A stretch of DNA of 64,000 nt from CAVTOO01 sp963736355 (GCA_963736355.1 CAVTOO010000007.1:62001-126000), one strand, 5' to 3'; numbered from the stretch's first letter, positions 1 to 9,484 are shown. Numbers and translations: made by a program. The notes: a model not told the origin generated them from the sequence alone.

Positions 1-525
1 CGCCTTGCCGTCCTGTTCGATCGGACTCCCAGTCGTCGTCCTCGCGGCCCAGCGCGCGGAACGAACCGAGCGTGTTGATCGACTGCGGCGTCATGCCGAT
101 ATGGCCCATCACCGGAATGCCGCGCTGACGAGAAAGGCGATGGTCTCGGCCATCCGCACGCCGCCTTCCAGCTTGATCGCGCCGCAGCCCGTTTCCTTCA
201 TGACGCGCGCCGCCGAGCGGAATGCCTGCTCCTTCGATTCCTCGTAGGAGCCGAACGGCATGTCGACAACCACAAGCGCCTGCTTGCGAGCCGCGCATCA
301 CCGCCGGCCCTGCAGGATCATCATGTCGAGCGTCACCGGGATGGTCGTCTCGAGGCCGTGCATGACCATGCCGAGCGAGTCGCCGACGAGGATGACGTCG
401 CAATGGCGGTCGACCAGCTGCGCCGTGTGCGCGTGATACGAGGTCAGCATCACGATCGGTTCGCCGCCCTTGCGGGCGCGGATGTCGGGCGCGGTCAAAC
501 GCTTGATGTCAGCTTGCAACGACAT
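1..525 (-). CDS. panB: 3-methyl-2-oxobutanoate hydroxymethyltransferase, partial and frame-disrupted
   Basis: Ketopantoate hydroxymethyltransferase makes ketopantoate from 2-oxoisovalerate using methylene-tetrahydrofolate, the first step of pantothenate and CoA synthesis in the cytoplasm. The start is the ATG at 525-523 (MSLQADIKRL). Typical PanB motifs follow: LTSYHAHTAQ, the metal-site stretch ILVGDSLGMVMHG, then DMPFGSYEES and, further left, HIGMTPQSINTLGSF. The gene runs off the left edge. The frame breaks near 298-315 and near 123; in the second, one added G gives the expected SAGIPVMGHIG. These look like base-call errors rather than decay. The upstream NnrU-like gene ends almost at this start, so the two are probably co-transcribed. 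Confidence 0.9.
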
Positions 526-528
526 GCT

Positions 529-1111
529 CAGGCTCCGAATCACAGGAACGCCGATGACGAGGGGATGAAACACAAGCGCCAGCGCGAGATAGGCGACGAT
601 ACCGACGACGACGGCGAGCACGTCGTTGCCGCACCGCCGACCGGAATGGGCGGTGCGCCGGGATCGCTGCGGTGTTTGAGTGAGATACGATCGTACACCG
701 CCCACCCCAGCAGCGATCCGAACAGGAGCATCGAACCAAGATCGCCATTGGCCAGTAGGTGAGCCAGCGCCCACAGCTTCAGGCCCGCCAGCATCGGATG
801 CTTGAGCGTGGTGTAGATGCGTCCGCGCAGATACGACGCTGCGATGAGGATGATCGCCGGCAATATCAGCGCCAGCGCGATGTGCGCATCGCCACCGGCG
901 GATACCACACATCGATCCAGCCGGTGCGGCGATAGAGACCGAAGCCGATGACGATCAGCGCGAGACCGGCGAACGAGGCGAGGACAAAGAGCGCCTTGTA
1001 GCCGCCCTCGCCCAGCCGAGCGACGAGCGCCGCGCGCCATGCCCGTTGCGTCGGCACGACATGCACGCCGAGAAACAACACCAGTCCGGCTACCAGAATT
1101 GCGAGCCCCAT
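529..1111 (-). CDS. NnrU family membrane protein, frame-disrupted
   Basis: This is a small polytopic inner-membrane protein of the NnrU family, first named from nitric-oxide metabolism in alphaproteobacteria but widespread with no proven biochemical role. The N terminus (MGLAILVAGLVLFLGVHVV) is a typical first helix; ATG at 1111 is preferred over the upstream TTG at 1129. The middle carries the family stretch HPMLAGLKLWALAHLLANGD and the end reads as further hydrophobic helices (VGIVAYLALALVFHPLVIGV). At least two frame breaks, near 900 and 630, split the gene into three frames. The exact stop is unclear because the third frame runs into panB; it probably overlaps the panB start. Confidence 0.75.
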
Positions 1112-1380
1112 ATGCACCCCAACGATCAAGACGGCGATGGCTGTACGTCAGCCTGCCCCATACGCACCAGCTTTTTCGACGAAGCCCGCGCTTGCCGGAC
1201 GCCCTTGGAATTCAGCGCTTTTACCGAATGTTCCTAAAGTACGGGCTCAATTCACAACCCTGCCGAAAGTCCCCGGCCACCATACAACTTTAAGGACCTA
1301 ATCTATGTGTAAATTAACCTGAGATTAGTCGCGGACTGGCACCTTGTGGCCTTCAGAACGTAACGCTTGCTCCAGAACCG

Positions 1381-2079
1381 ATGAATTTTCAGCGCGCCGA
1401 TACGACCATTATCAAGTCCATCCGGCAAATCAGTCTTGCCCGCGAGTGGATTCATTGTCGCGGCGCCGCGACGTTGCCGAATTTCGCTCATTTTCAGCCG
1501 GATTCGCGTGGCGAAGACGCCTCCGACATGATGGTCTGCTCCCTTGAGCGCGCCGGCGAAAACGTCCGCTACCAGTGCCTCGATGCCGGTCGCAGGATCG
1601 AGGTCGCCAATGACGCGCCGATGAAGGGCCGCTATCTCGACGCCTGTCTCGACTCCGCGATCCATAGCGCCGCACGCATGGTGTGGCGCGCCTGCGTCGA
1701 AAACAAACTCCCGGTCTATTCCATCGTGCCGACCGCCGATCGCGACGGCAACCCGGTCACGCTTGAGCATCTTTATCTTCCGTTCGGCGCAGACGGCAAT
1801 CGTCCCGATACGATGATCGGCTCGATCCACGCTTTCAGCACCGAAGGAAAATATCAGCTTCCCGGCCTGCTGCGGCAGAATACGCCGACGGCGCCACGTC
1901 ATTGGGCTGTGATCGTCAATGCGCCCATGCAGGCACCTGCCGCCGAACCGACAACCGTCGTGGAAACCGTGGCCGCGCCTGCACTGGCGCCGCAGCCGAA
2001 CAACAATGTTCAGGTTCCGACGCGCTTGACGTCCTTGACGTTTGCGAATGCGATGCCTTCGGATCGCTCGCGCGTATAA
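1381..2079 (+). CDS. PAS domain protein of the PAS_5 type
   Basis: About 232 residues. The pattern (REW at residues 21-23, then MVCSLERAG, FRYQ-like VRYQCLD, NDAPMKGRYLD and LEHLYLPFG) matches the PAS_5 family, single-domain sensory proteins that are numerous in Bradyrhizobium and relatives. The ligand is unknown. PAS core roughly residues 20-165; the tail is low-complexity, rich in Pro, Ala and Thr. No membrane segment or signal peptide is seen, so it is probably cytoplasmic. Its last 70 bases overlap the 3' end of prfC on the other strand; a lost base near 1990-2010 in the low-complexity tail could have hidden an earlier stop. A 199-residue open frame on the other strand (1303-1902) is judged a shadow. 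Confidence 0.72.
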   Translation: MNFQRADTTIIKSIRQISLAREWIHCRGAATLPNFAHFQPDSRGEDASDMMVCSLERAGENVRYQCLDAGRRIEVANDAPMKGRYLDACLDSAIHSAARMVWRACVENKLPVYSIVPTADRDGNPVTLEHLYLPFGADGNRPDTMIGSIHAFSTEGKYQLPGLLRQNTPTAPRHWAVIVNAPMQAPAAEPTTVVETVAAPALAPQPNNNVQVPTRLTSLTFANAMPSDRSRV

Positions 2080-3627
2080 TCCAGATAGAACTGGTTCTTC
2101 GCCAGGAAGACGAGATCGCCATCGACGTCTTCGGCAATGCCCGAACCGTTCGCCGCCACGAACTTGTCGTAAATTTTGCGATCATCGGCTGAAAACCAGC
2201 GCGCCAGTGAAAATTCACTGACTTCGAAATCGACCGGCAGACCATATTCGGCATCAAGACGTGCTTTCAGCACGTCGAGCTGCAACTGACCGACGACGCC
2301 GACCAGTGCCGGCGAACCGTCGCGCGGCCGAAACACCTGCACGACGCCCTCTTCCGACATCTGCTGCAGTGCTTCACGCAGCTTCTTGGCCTTCATCGCA
2401 TCGGTCAGACGCACACGACGCAGGATTTCCGGCGCAAAGCTCGGCACGCCGACGAAGGAGAGATCCTCGCCTTCGGTGAGCGTATCGCCGATGCGCAGCG
2501 TGCCGTGGTTGGGAATGCCGACGACGTCTCCTGCAAACGCTTCATCGGCGAGTGCACGGTCCTGCGCGAAGAAGAATTGCGGCGCGGTCAGGCTCATCGG
2601 CTTGCCGGTGCGCGTCAGCTTGGCTTTCATGCCGCGGACCAGCTTGCCGGAGCACAGCCGCGCGAACGCGATGCGGTCGCGGTGGTTGGGATCCATATTC
2701 GCCTGGATCTTGAAGACGAACGCCGTCATGCGCGGCTCGCTCGCCTTGACCCGGCGTGCGTTGGAATCCTGATCGCGCGGCGCCGGCGCGTAGCGGCCGA
2801 GCCCCTCCAGCAGATCGCCGACCCCGAAATTGCGCAAGGCCGAGCCGAAGAACACCGGCGTCAGGTGGCCTTCACGGAACGCCTCAAGATCGAACGGCTT
2901 GCAGGCCTCGGAGACCAGCGACAGTTCTTCCTCGATCGCCGACGCATCGAGATTGGCGTTGCGCGAAACGACTTCGGCGATCGGAATGACTTTTGGCGCA
3001 CCGGTCTTGCCGCCTTCGCCATCCAGCAGCCGGATGCCGCCGGTGGCGATGTCATAGGTCCCCATAAAGTCACGACCCCGACCGATCGGCCAGGTCATCG
3101 GCGTGGTGTCGAGCGCCAGCGTCTTTTCGATTTCGTCGAGCAGATCGAACGGATCGCGGGCTCTCACGATCCATCTTGTTGATGAAGGTGATGATGGGAA
3201 TGTCGCGCAGGCGGCACACTTCGAACAGTTTGCGCGTGCGCGCCTCGATGCCCTTGGCGGCGTCGATCACCATGACGGCGGAATCGACCGCCGTCAGCGT
3301 GCGATAGGTATCTTCCGAGAAGTCTTCGTGGCCCGGCGTGTCGAGAAGGTTGAACACGAGGTCATCGAACTCGAACGTCATCACCGAGGTGACGACGGAA
3401 ATGCCGCGGTCGCGCTCGATCTTCATCCAGTCCGAACGGGTATTGCGGCGATCGGCCTTGGCCTTGACCTGCCCGGCGAGATTGATCGCGCCGCCGAACA
3501 GCAGCAGCTTTTCCGTCAGCGTCGTCTTGCCGGCGTCAGGATGCGAAATGATGGCAAAGGTCCGCCGCCGCGCGACTTCCGCCGCAAGCGGGCTCGTGGC
3601 CGGAGTGATGGTGGAGACGTCGGTCAT
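2010..3627 (-). CDS. prfC: Peptide chain release factor 3, frame-disrupted
   Basis: RF3 is a translational GTPase that removes RF1/RF2 from the ribosome after termination. ATG at 3627 is chosen over the upstream TTG at 3663. G-domain motifs are clear: SHPDAGKTTLTEKLL (P-loop), a switch I region containing RGISVVTSV, DTPGHEDFSEDTYRTL (G3) and NKMDRE (G4). The C-terminal part carries FFGSALRNFGVGDLL and VGVVGQLQLDVLKARL, typical of RF3. One frame break lies near 3162, directly after the G4 motif; removing one A gives DREARDPFDLLDEIEKT. The gene ends at 2010, overlapping the convergent PAS_5 gene. Total length of about 538 residues is normal for RF3. Confidence 0.92.
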
Positions 3628-3669
3628 GGGGCGGCATGTGGCAGGGAAATGCTGCCGGATCAAGGCCCG

Positions 3670-4494
3670 TCAGCGGCCCATACGCTCGCCGAGGAACTTC
3701 ATGGTGGCGGCAATGGCGGCCTGCCGCGCCACCGGGTGGGTGCCGACATGCACAACGCCCGTGCCATTGACGGAAAACGCCATGCCCTTGCGTGTCCGCA
3801 GTTTCGAATCGGGACTGTCGAAGCCGTGATAGGCGCCGGGATAGGTCTCGATCCGGGTCGAACCGCCGGTCGCTGCAACAAGCTGGCGGCAGGGCTCGGC
3901 CGGTGTCCAGTCATCCTCCGCACCCATCAGAATCATCAGCGGCACCCGGCTCGACCATCCGCCGCGCTTCACCAGTGAGGAGCAGCCCGGATAGAAGGCG
4001 ATCGCTGCGACCACATCGGCCGCCGCACGTGCCGGCACGAAGCGCAGCACGGTCGAGCCGCCATTCGACCAGCCCACGACCGCAATCTTGTCGCGCGCAA
4101 CGAAAGCTTGCGTCTTGAGCCATGCCACAGTGCCGGCAACATCGCGCGCCCGGCCGGCCGGATTGATCCCGCGGTCGCGCTCGCTGCAGACGCTGCGAAA
4201 GCCGCGCGGATTGAAACTGTCCGGAAAGATCAAAGCATAGCCGGCGGCGACAAAACGCGCCGACCAGTCGCGCTCGCGGCTCGGCATCTCGCCTCGGCTG
4301 TTGAACAGCCCACCGCATCCGTGCAGCAACACCAGCGTCGGAAACGGACCCGCACCGTCGGGCTTCATGACATAGCCTGCGATCTGCGTTCCATCCGTTG
4401 ACGCGAACGTCACCTTGTCGGCCGCCAGTGCCAGGCGCGCACCGAACAGCAGCGCAACGATCATCAGCAGCAGACGCAGGAATGGACGGCGCAT
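3670..4494 (-). CDS. Secreted dienelactone-hydrolase-like alpha/beta hydrolase
   Basis: About 274 residues. The first 25 (MRRPFLRLLLMIVALLFGARLALAA) form a signal peptide, so it acts in the periplasm or outside. The alpha/beta hydrolase catalytic set is visible: oxyanion region LLHGCGG, nucleophile serine in GWSNGG, the acid in GAEDDWTP and the histidine in YHGFDSP. This is the dienelactone hydrolase superfamily; the natural substrate cannot be told, and an ester or lactone is only a family-level guess. The start is ATG at 4494, sharing one base with the stop of the upstream SDR gene (TGATG), which indicates translational coupling. Confidence 0.8.
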   Translation of the reverse strand: MRRPFLRLLLMIVALLFGARLALAADKVTFASTDGTQIAGYVMKPDGAGPFPTLVLLHGCGGLFNSRGEMPSRERDWSARFVAAGYALIFPDSFNPRGFRSVCSERDRGINPAGRARDVAGTVAWLKTQAFVARDKIAVVGWSNGGSTVLRFVPARAAADVVAAIAFYPGCSSLVKRGGWSSRVPLMILMGAEDDWTPAEPCRQLVAATGGSTRIETYPGAYHGFDSPDSKLRTRKGMAFSVNGTGVVHVGTHPVARQAAIAATMKFLGERMGR

Positions 4495-5270
4495 CACATC
4501 ACCGGCGACTTGCCGCCATCGACATTGATCGCCGTGCCGGTGATGTAGGAAGATTCCGCCGAGGCAAGGAAGCAGGCGATATTGGCGAACTCCTCCGCAC
4601 GGCCGATCCGGCCGATCGGAACAGCACTGCCCTGCTGGGCGATCAGCTCGCTGAGCAGAACGCCCTTCTTCGCCGCGTTGACGGCCTGCTGGCTCGACTC
4701 GATCTGTCCCACGAGCAGTGCATTGACGAGAATGTTGTGCTCGGCACCTTCGCTCGCCATCACCTTGGTCAGCGCCATGCCGGCGGCGCGTGACACCGAC
4801 GTCGGCGCGGTGCCGGGCGGCGGCGTCTTGGCCATGATGGACAGCACATTGATGATGCGTCCCCAGCGGCGCTCTTTCATCTGCGGCCAGACGAGACGGG
4901 TCAACCGAAGCGCCGCGAACAGTTTCTGGTCGAGGTCCGTCTGCAACATTTCGTCGGTGACGGTTTCGATCGGCGCGGCACGAAATCCGCCCGCATTGTT
5001 GACGAGAATATCGACCTTGCCGAACGCCTTCATCGCTTCGGCATAGGCGCGCTCGCAGCCCGCCGCCGTCGCCACATCGGCGGAGATCGCAACGCTGTCG
5101 CCCTTGGCGCCCGTCCGGATCTTGGTCAGGGCCTCATCGAGGGCCTCCTGCCCGCGCGCCACGATGGCGACATCGGCGCCCGATGCGGAGAAACGCCGCG
5201 CCATCGCCAGGCCGAGCCCTTTGCTGCCGCCAGTGATGAGCGCCGAATGGCCTTGAAGCGAAATTTCCAT
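4494..5270 (-). CDS. SDR family protein lacking the usual catalytic Tyr/Lys
   Basis: About 258 residues of the short-chain dehydrogenase/reductase fold. The cofactor-binding motif TGGSKGLG (after ALI) and the NNAGG motif are present, so NAD(P) binding is likely. At the place where SDRs carry Tyr-x-x-x-Lys, the sequence reads PTSVSRAAGMALTK: the Tyr is replaced by Thr and the Lys by Arg. It may be a non-canonical reductase or a cofactor-binding protein without standard activity. The C terminus (TGTAINVDGGKSPVM) is normal for the family. Start ATG at 5270; an upstream TTG at 5288 is less likely. Coupled to the downstream secreted hydrolase by a TGATG overlap. Confidence 0.8.
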   Translation of the reverse strand: MEISLQGHSALITGGSKGLGLAMARRFSASGADVAIVARGQEALDEALTKIRTGAKGDSVAISADVATAAGCERAYAEAMKAFGKVDILVNNAGGFRAAPIETVTDEMLQTDLDQKLFAALRLTRLVWPQMKERRWGRIINVLSIMAKTPPPGTAPTSVSRAAGMALTKVMASEGAEHNILVNALLVGQIESSQQAVNAAKKGVLLSELIAQQGSAVPIGRIGRAEEFANIACFLASAESSYITGTAINVDGGKSPVM

Positions 5271-5355
5271 GATGCAAGCTCCGAACAATTGACGCCCGTA
5301 TGGCTATCAGGCCGGCAAGCGCGGCGCTACCGGCGCGGCCACCCAGGTCACAGCC

Positions 5356-5988
5356 TCAGCCGCGCTTGCTCGGCATGGCTAGCCCCGGCCCGACCTTGCC
5401 GAGCACACGCGGTTCGTCCGTGCCGCAGCGAAAGGTCCGCGCCGTCTCATCGGCGATTTTTCGCGCGAGTTCATTGGCATCGGCATTGGCCCGCGCATCG
5501 ACATAGCCGACATGGCAGAGCCCGCCGGGACCGAGCCGCGTCACCACCAGAACGCGCCCGCTGGACACAACCGGACCAAGCGCCGCGTCCTCGTCTTTTC
5601 CAGTCATCACGTTCCAGCGCAAAATGGTCGCGAACGGCTTGATCTTGCCGCCGGGCTGGGCCTCGCCGCGCCATTCGACCGTGCCGCTATAAACATTATT
5701 GAAGGCAGGGAATGTCTGCGTGGATGCGAGATCCTCGCCTTTGCTCGCGCGCCCGTAGGTCACATACATGCGCTGGTCGCCGGCGGAGAGCGTGATGCCG
5801 ATGCCGTTCAGGCCCGGACACCGCCACGAGCCGTAATCTTCCTCGGCCGTGCCCTTCGTGTGCCGGCAGGTTTTGGAATCGAAGGTCGTGTAGGCGCTTG
5901 CCACAGTCGGTTGCGGGGCGCTCTGCGCCAAAGCCTGCAGCGGCGACAACGCCACCGCGATCAGGCCCCAAACCATCCGTCGCGCCAT
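5356..5988 (-). CDS. Secreted protein of unknown function
   Basis: About 210 residues. MARRMVWGLIAVALSPLQALAQSA is a signal peptide with a likely AQS-type cleavage site. The mature part has three cysteines (CRHTKG, WRCPGLNG, GLCHVGYV) plus FRCGTDEP near the end, which could form disulfides. No family is recognised; similar proteins are common as hypothetical secreted proteins in Bradyrhizobium-like genomes. The start at 5988 is favoured over the TTG-type start at 6027 because a strong ribosome site (TTGGAGGTTGGC) lies directly before it and the signal peptide begins there. Confidence 0.65.
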   Translation of the reverse strand: MARRMVWGLIAVALSPLQALAQSAPQPTVASAYTTFDSKTCRHTKGTAEEDYGSWRCPGLNGIGITLSAGDQRMYVTYGRASKGEDLASTQTFPAFNNVYSGTVEWRGEAQPGGKIKPFATILRWNVMTGKDEDAALGPVVSSGRVLVVTRLGPGGLCHVGYVDARANADANELARKIADETARTFRCGTDEPRVLGKVGPGLAMPSKRG

Positions 5989-6057
5989 GCCAACCTCCAA
6001 AAAAGCCTCATGGCTTGGTCGCGACATCGACGCGCGAGGTTCAGGCCGGTCGGGCCG

Positions 6058-6408
6058 CTATTTCGCGAGGACTTCGGCGTATTGATCCGGCTTGAATCCA
6101 ACCAGCCGCTTGCGGCCGAGATCGAGCACCGGCCGCTTGATCATGGCCGGCTGATCCATCATCAGCGCGATGGCTTTCCTGGCGTCGATGTTCTGCTTTT
6201 CTTTTTCGGGTAACGCGCGAAACGTCGTTCCGGCACGATTGAGCAAGGCATCCCAGCCGACTTCCTTGCACCAGCGTTCCAGCCGCTCGCGCGGCACGCC
6301 GTCTGCCCGGTAATCGTGGAACGCATAGACGACGCCATGGCCATCGAGCCAGGCTCGGGCCTTCTTGATCGTGTCGCAGCTCTTGATGCCGTAAATTGTG
6401 ATTGCCAA
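6058..6408 (-). CDS. ArsC/Spx-family thioredoxin-fold reductase (YffB-like)
   Basis: About 116 residues. The thioredoxin-like fold starts with ITIYGIKSCDTIKKARAWL, in which the single cysteine of the ArsC/Spx family is followed by DT rather than a second cysteine. This matches the YffB branch, thought to be glutathione-dependent thiol reductases rather than true arsenate reductases. Later family motifs: ALLNRAGTTFRALPE and IKRPVLDLG. The reading frame is open far upstream, but homology begins at a TTG codon at 6408 (LAITIYG) preceded by a GGGGGGC run that can serve as ribosome site; I prefer this TTG start. Confidence 0.82.
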   Translation of the reverse strand: MAITIYGIKSCDTIKKARAWLDGHGVVYAFHDYRADGVPRERLERWCKEVGWDALLNRAGTTFRALPEKEKQNIDARKAIALMMDQPAMIKRPVLDLGRKRLVGFKPDQYAEVLAK

Positions 6409-6616
6409 CGGTGCCCCCCGGAACCGGCGGCGCTTGTAACACGTTGATTGCCGATGCGATGCCCCAATCGGCGATTTTCTTGCCTGTTTCGACCGCCGGA
6501 ACGTCCGGAACGGCACTTGGAATAATTTTTATCGATTGTCGGAATGCGCAAAACTCGTTCGTCCTAGGGGCAATCGCGGCTTTATGCCGTCCTGACAACC
6601 CAAGGGAGCCCGAATA

Positions 6617-7102
6617 ATGACATCCGCGCCTGCGATCACGACGTGCCTGTGGTTCGACGCCAACGCCGAGGAAGCGGCAAATTTCTATGTCTCAATTTTC
6701 CCGAATTCCCGTATCACCAATCTCTCGCGCTACGGCAAGAACCAGCCCGGCCCCGAGGGACAGGTCATGGTCGTCACCTTCGAGCTTGGCGACAAGCCCT
6801 ATATGGGCCTGAACGGCGGGCCTGTTTTCAAGTTCAGCGAGGCGATCTCGCAGGTCGTCAGTTGCAAGGATCAGGCGGAGATCGACAACTACTGGAACAA
6901 ACTTCTCGAAGGCGGCGGCGCTCCGGCGCAATGCGGCTGGCTCAAGGACAGGTTCGGTCTGTCGTGGCAGGTCGTGCCCGCGGAGATCGGCGACCTCATG
7001 ACCAAGGGCGGACCTAAGAAAGCCGAAGCCGTGATGGGCGCGGTGATGCAGATGATCAAGATCGATCTCGCCAAGCTGCGTGACGCCTACAACGCCGCCT
7101 GA
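6617..7102 (+). CDS. VOC family protein, PhnB/3-demethylubiquinone methyltransferase-like fold
   Basis: 161 residues. The opening ITTCLWFDANAEEAANFY and the later GWLKDRFGLSWQVVP are hallmarks of the VOC subgroup known as PhnB or 3-dmu-9_3-mt. Despite the name it is not shown to be a methyltransferase; members are small dimeric proteins with a glyoxalase-like fold and mostly unknown substrates. Start ATG at 6617 follows an AAGGGAGCCCG ribosome site. It stands just upstream of a DUF1428 gene on the same strand, a pairing found in many genomes, so the two are probably co-transcribed. Confidence 0.82.
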   Translation: MTSAPAITTCLWFDANAEEAANFYVSIFPNSRITNLSRYGKNQPGPEGQVMVVTFELGDKPYMGLNGGPVFKFSEAISQVVSCKDQAEIDNYWNKLLEGGGAPAQCGWLKDRFGLSWQVVPAEIGDLMTKGGPKKAEAVMGAVMQMIKIDLAKLRDAYNAA

Positions 7103-7137
7103 ACTGACTTCCCACCAACCTCTCAAGGAGAACAGTG

Positions 7138-7491
7138 ATGTCTTATGTCGATGGATTTGTCTGTGCGGTGCCGGCGAAAAACCGCGACGCCTATCGCGCG
7201 CATGCCGAGAAGGCGGCGCCGATCTTCAAGGAATTCGGCGCCACCCGCGTCGTCGAAACCTGGGGCAACGATGTGCCCGAGGGCAAGCTCACGTCCTTCA
7301 CGATGGCCGTGAAGCGCGAGGACGACGAGGTGGTGGTGTTCTCCTGGGTCGAGTGGCCGTCGAAAGAAGTGCGCGACGCCGGCTGGGCGAAGATCATGAA
7401 GGACGAGCGCATGGCGCACGACAAGAATCCGATGCCGTTCGACGGCAAGCGGCTGATCTATGGCGGCTTCGAAAAACTGCTCGACCGCTGA
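7138..7491 (+). CDS. DUF1428 family protein
   Basis: 117 residues. MSYVDGFVCAVPAKNRDAY at the start and MPFDGKRLIYGGFE at the end match the DUF1428 family, small ferredoxin-like (ABM-type) fold proteins of unknown function. ATG at 7138 is used; a GTG three bases earlier gives the same frame, and TCAAGGAGAACAGTG supplies the ribosome site. No signal peptide or membrane segment. It follows the VOC protein with a 35-base gap and is probably in the same transcript. Confidence 0.82.
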   Translation: MSYVDGFVCAVPAKNRDAYRAHAEKAAPIFKEFGATRVVETWGNDVPEGKLTSFTMAVKREDDEVVVFSWVEWPSKEVRDAGWAKIMKDERMAHDKNPMPFDGKRLIYGGFEKLLDR

Positions 7492-7569
7492 CATATATTC
7501 CCAGGCGGCGTGCCTTGATTTCGGATCGGGCACGCCGCAGGATCATCCACCTCAGCGGTGGACCCTTCG

Positions 7570-8257
7570 ATGCAATTTTCAGTTCGTGATGTTGGCGCGT
7601 TCGCTCTCGCCATTCTTGCCCTCGTCGCCTTCGAACCGCCGCAGGCGGCGGCACAACCCAGTTTCGATTGCAACAAGGCGACGCTCCCCGCCGAACGTCT
7701 TGTTTGCGCCAGCCCGGCGCTCGCGGGCCTCGACGAGATGCTGGCACGCTCCTACACCGTCGCGGTCGGCGAATTGGGCATGGCCGGCACATGCTTGCGC
7801 GCCGACCAGTCGCGATGGCTTCGCGCAGTCCGCAATGCCTGCCGCGACGAGACGTGCCTCAGCAGTGCCTATCGCCTGCGGCTGACGGAGTTGAACCCGT
7901 TTCAGCCCGGCGTCACCTTCGCAAAGGACATGCCGGCCGGCCCGGAATTGGTCGCCGCCGTTCCCCCGGCCGAGGTCAGTGCTGCCGACATGCCGAACAA
8001 TCCCGATCCCAAAGCCGATGACGGCCGACGGCAAGCTGTCGGAGGAAGGCGGCGGCTACGTTCTGACCGCAGCCAACCGAACAACCTATGTGGCGCAGAA
8101 TTTCTATTTCAACGAGGTCACGATCAAGCGGTTCAACGAGGTTCTCGTTGCTGCAAATGCAAAGACCCGCTTCCGCCTTACCGGCTTTCGTGCGGCGTTG
8201 AGCGGAAACGTCTTCGAGGCGCGCCGGTGCCTGATGGTGCATCGGCTGCCGGGCTAG
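7570..8257 (+). CDS. Secreted LprI-like (DUF1311-type) protein, frame-disrupted
   Basis: About 228 residues after repair. Residues 1-28 are a signal peptide ending near AAAQPSFDC. The next ~90 residues (FDCNKATLPAERLVCASPALAGLD and CRDETCLSSAY) match the cysteine-paired LprI N-terminal family of secreted proteins, some of which inhibit lysozyme. A frame break near 8010-8030 moves the C-terminal part (GGGYVLTAANRTTYVAQ to MVHRLPG) into another frame. That part has no recognised family. The gene ends 18 bases from the convergent GGDEF gene. Confidence 0.65.
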
Positions 8258-8275
8258 GTTTATAAAACCTGAAAT

Positions 8276-9484
8276 CTATTCCGCCGCCAGCATCGCGCTA
8301 CCCGCCACAAGAGCGTCCGCGGTCTTCGTCCCGTCCGTCACGGCGACCACAACCCGGTTGCGGCCCTCGCGCTTGGCGGCATAGACCGCCTGATCCGCGC
8401 GTCGCAGCAGCGTATCGACGTCGTGGCCGAAGGTCTCGGTCGAAGCGACGCCGATGCTGACCGTGACATTGACCTGCGTTCCGGCAACGTCGACCGGCAC
8501 GGCTTCAATGCGACTGCGGATACGCTCGGCAACGCCGCAGGCGCCTTCCGTGTGTGTATCTGGCAGCAGACAGCAGAACTCCTCGCCTCCGATCCGGAAC
8601 AGAAAATCCGTCGGACGGATGAGGTCATGGACATGCTCGACGAATTTCACCAGCACGTCATCGCCGCCCGAATGCCCATAGCGGTCGTTGAGCGACTTGA
8701 AGTGGTCGATATCGATGAAGAGAACGCACAGCGACTGCCCCCTCGCCTGATGACGCAGCACGATACGAACGCCACGCGTCATGAACGCAAGCCGGTTGAG
8801 CGCGCCCGTCAACGGATCCGTCTGGGCTTTTTCACGCTGCTCGAGTTCAAGCCGCTCCCGCGACATCGCCACCAGCAGCACGGTGATCAGGACCGTGTGA
8901 AAGATCAGGAACAGATTGAACGCGGCCACCGAGATGCCTTTTGTCGGCAGCGCGCCGAACGGAAACGGCGCAATCTCGACCAGCGGAATCCGGAGCGCGA
9001 AGAAAATTGCGACCGAGGCAAACAGCAACACCACGCCCCAGCGCGACGGCAAGGACTCGGCGCGCCCCCGCCAGAATTCAAAAGCCGTCATCGCGGCAAA
9101 CGGCGCGGTCAGGAGAGACGACAACACGACGCGATAGCTGACATTCGCCGTGAATTCCGGAAACAGAGACGCCACGAGCCAGACCAGCGGGGCGATCAAT
9201 GGCCACCTGAGCGCGGGCCGCCCCTCAAAAGCGCGGGCACCTTGCCAGCAGCAATCAAAAGCGGCGATGAGCGCGGCAACGCCTATCCCGACGGTGAAGA
9301 ATTCGCCGGCAAAGCCGCGGGTCATGAAAATGGCCCCGGCGATCGCGCCGAGCAGCAGCGCGATACCCCACCACGCAAAACCGCTGGCGCGACGTCCGCC
9401 AAGCCAGAATATCAGGAACAGGATGCTGAGCGGCAACTTCACCAGAAGGCCGAACAGCAGCACCGTGAAGGTGTCGATATACAT
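8276..9484 (-). CDS. Membrane-anchored diguanylate cyclase (GGDEF)
   Basis: 402 residues. The first ~210 contain about six hydrophobic helices, so the sensor part is in the inner membrane. A GGDEF domain follows (residues ~235-390) beginning at TDPLTGALNRLAF. The active-site motif is GGEEF (RIGGEEFCCLLP) and an RxxD inhibitory site (RPTD) sits five residues before it, so it should make cyclic di-GMP and be feedback-inhibited by it. FIDIDHFKSLNDRYGHSGGD carries the metal-binding Asp residues. ATG at 9484 is preferred over an upstream TTG at 9514. No EAL domain. The signal sensed by the membrane part is unknown. Confidence 0.9.
   Translation of the reverse strand: MYIDTFTVLLFGLLVKLPLSILFLIFWLGGRRASGFAWWGIALLLGAIAGAIFMTRGFAGEFFTVGIGVAALIAAFDCCWQGARAFEGRPALRWPLIAPLVWLVASLFPEFTANVSYRVVLSSLLTAPFAAMTAFEFWRGRAESLPSRWGVVLLFASVAIFFALRIPLVEIAPFPFGALPTKGISVAAFNLFLIFHTVLITVLLVAMSRERLELEQREKAQTDPLTGALNRLAFMTRGVRIVLRHQARGQSLCVLFIDIDHFKSLNDRYGHSGGDDVLVKFVEHVHDLIRPTDFLFRIGGEEFCCLLPDTHTEGACGVAERIRSRIEAVPVDVAGTQVNVTVSIGVASTETFGHDVDTLLRRADQAVYAAKREGRNRVVVAVTDGTKTADALVAGSAMLAAE

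Noticed and set aside
1303..1902. 199-residue open frame on the minus strand opposite the PAS_5 gene
   Set aside because: It shadows a frame with clear PAS_5 motifs; its own product has no family character.
3103..3978. Long open frame on the plus strand opposite prfC and the hydrolase
   Set aside because: High GC gives many long antisense frames; the product is Arg/His/Asp-rich and matches the complement of known genes.
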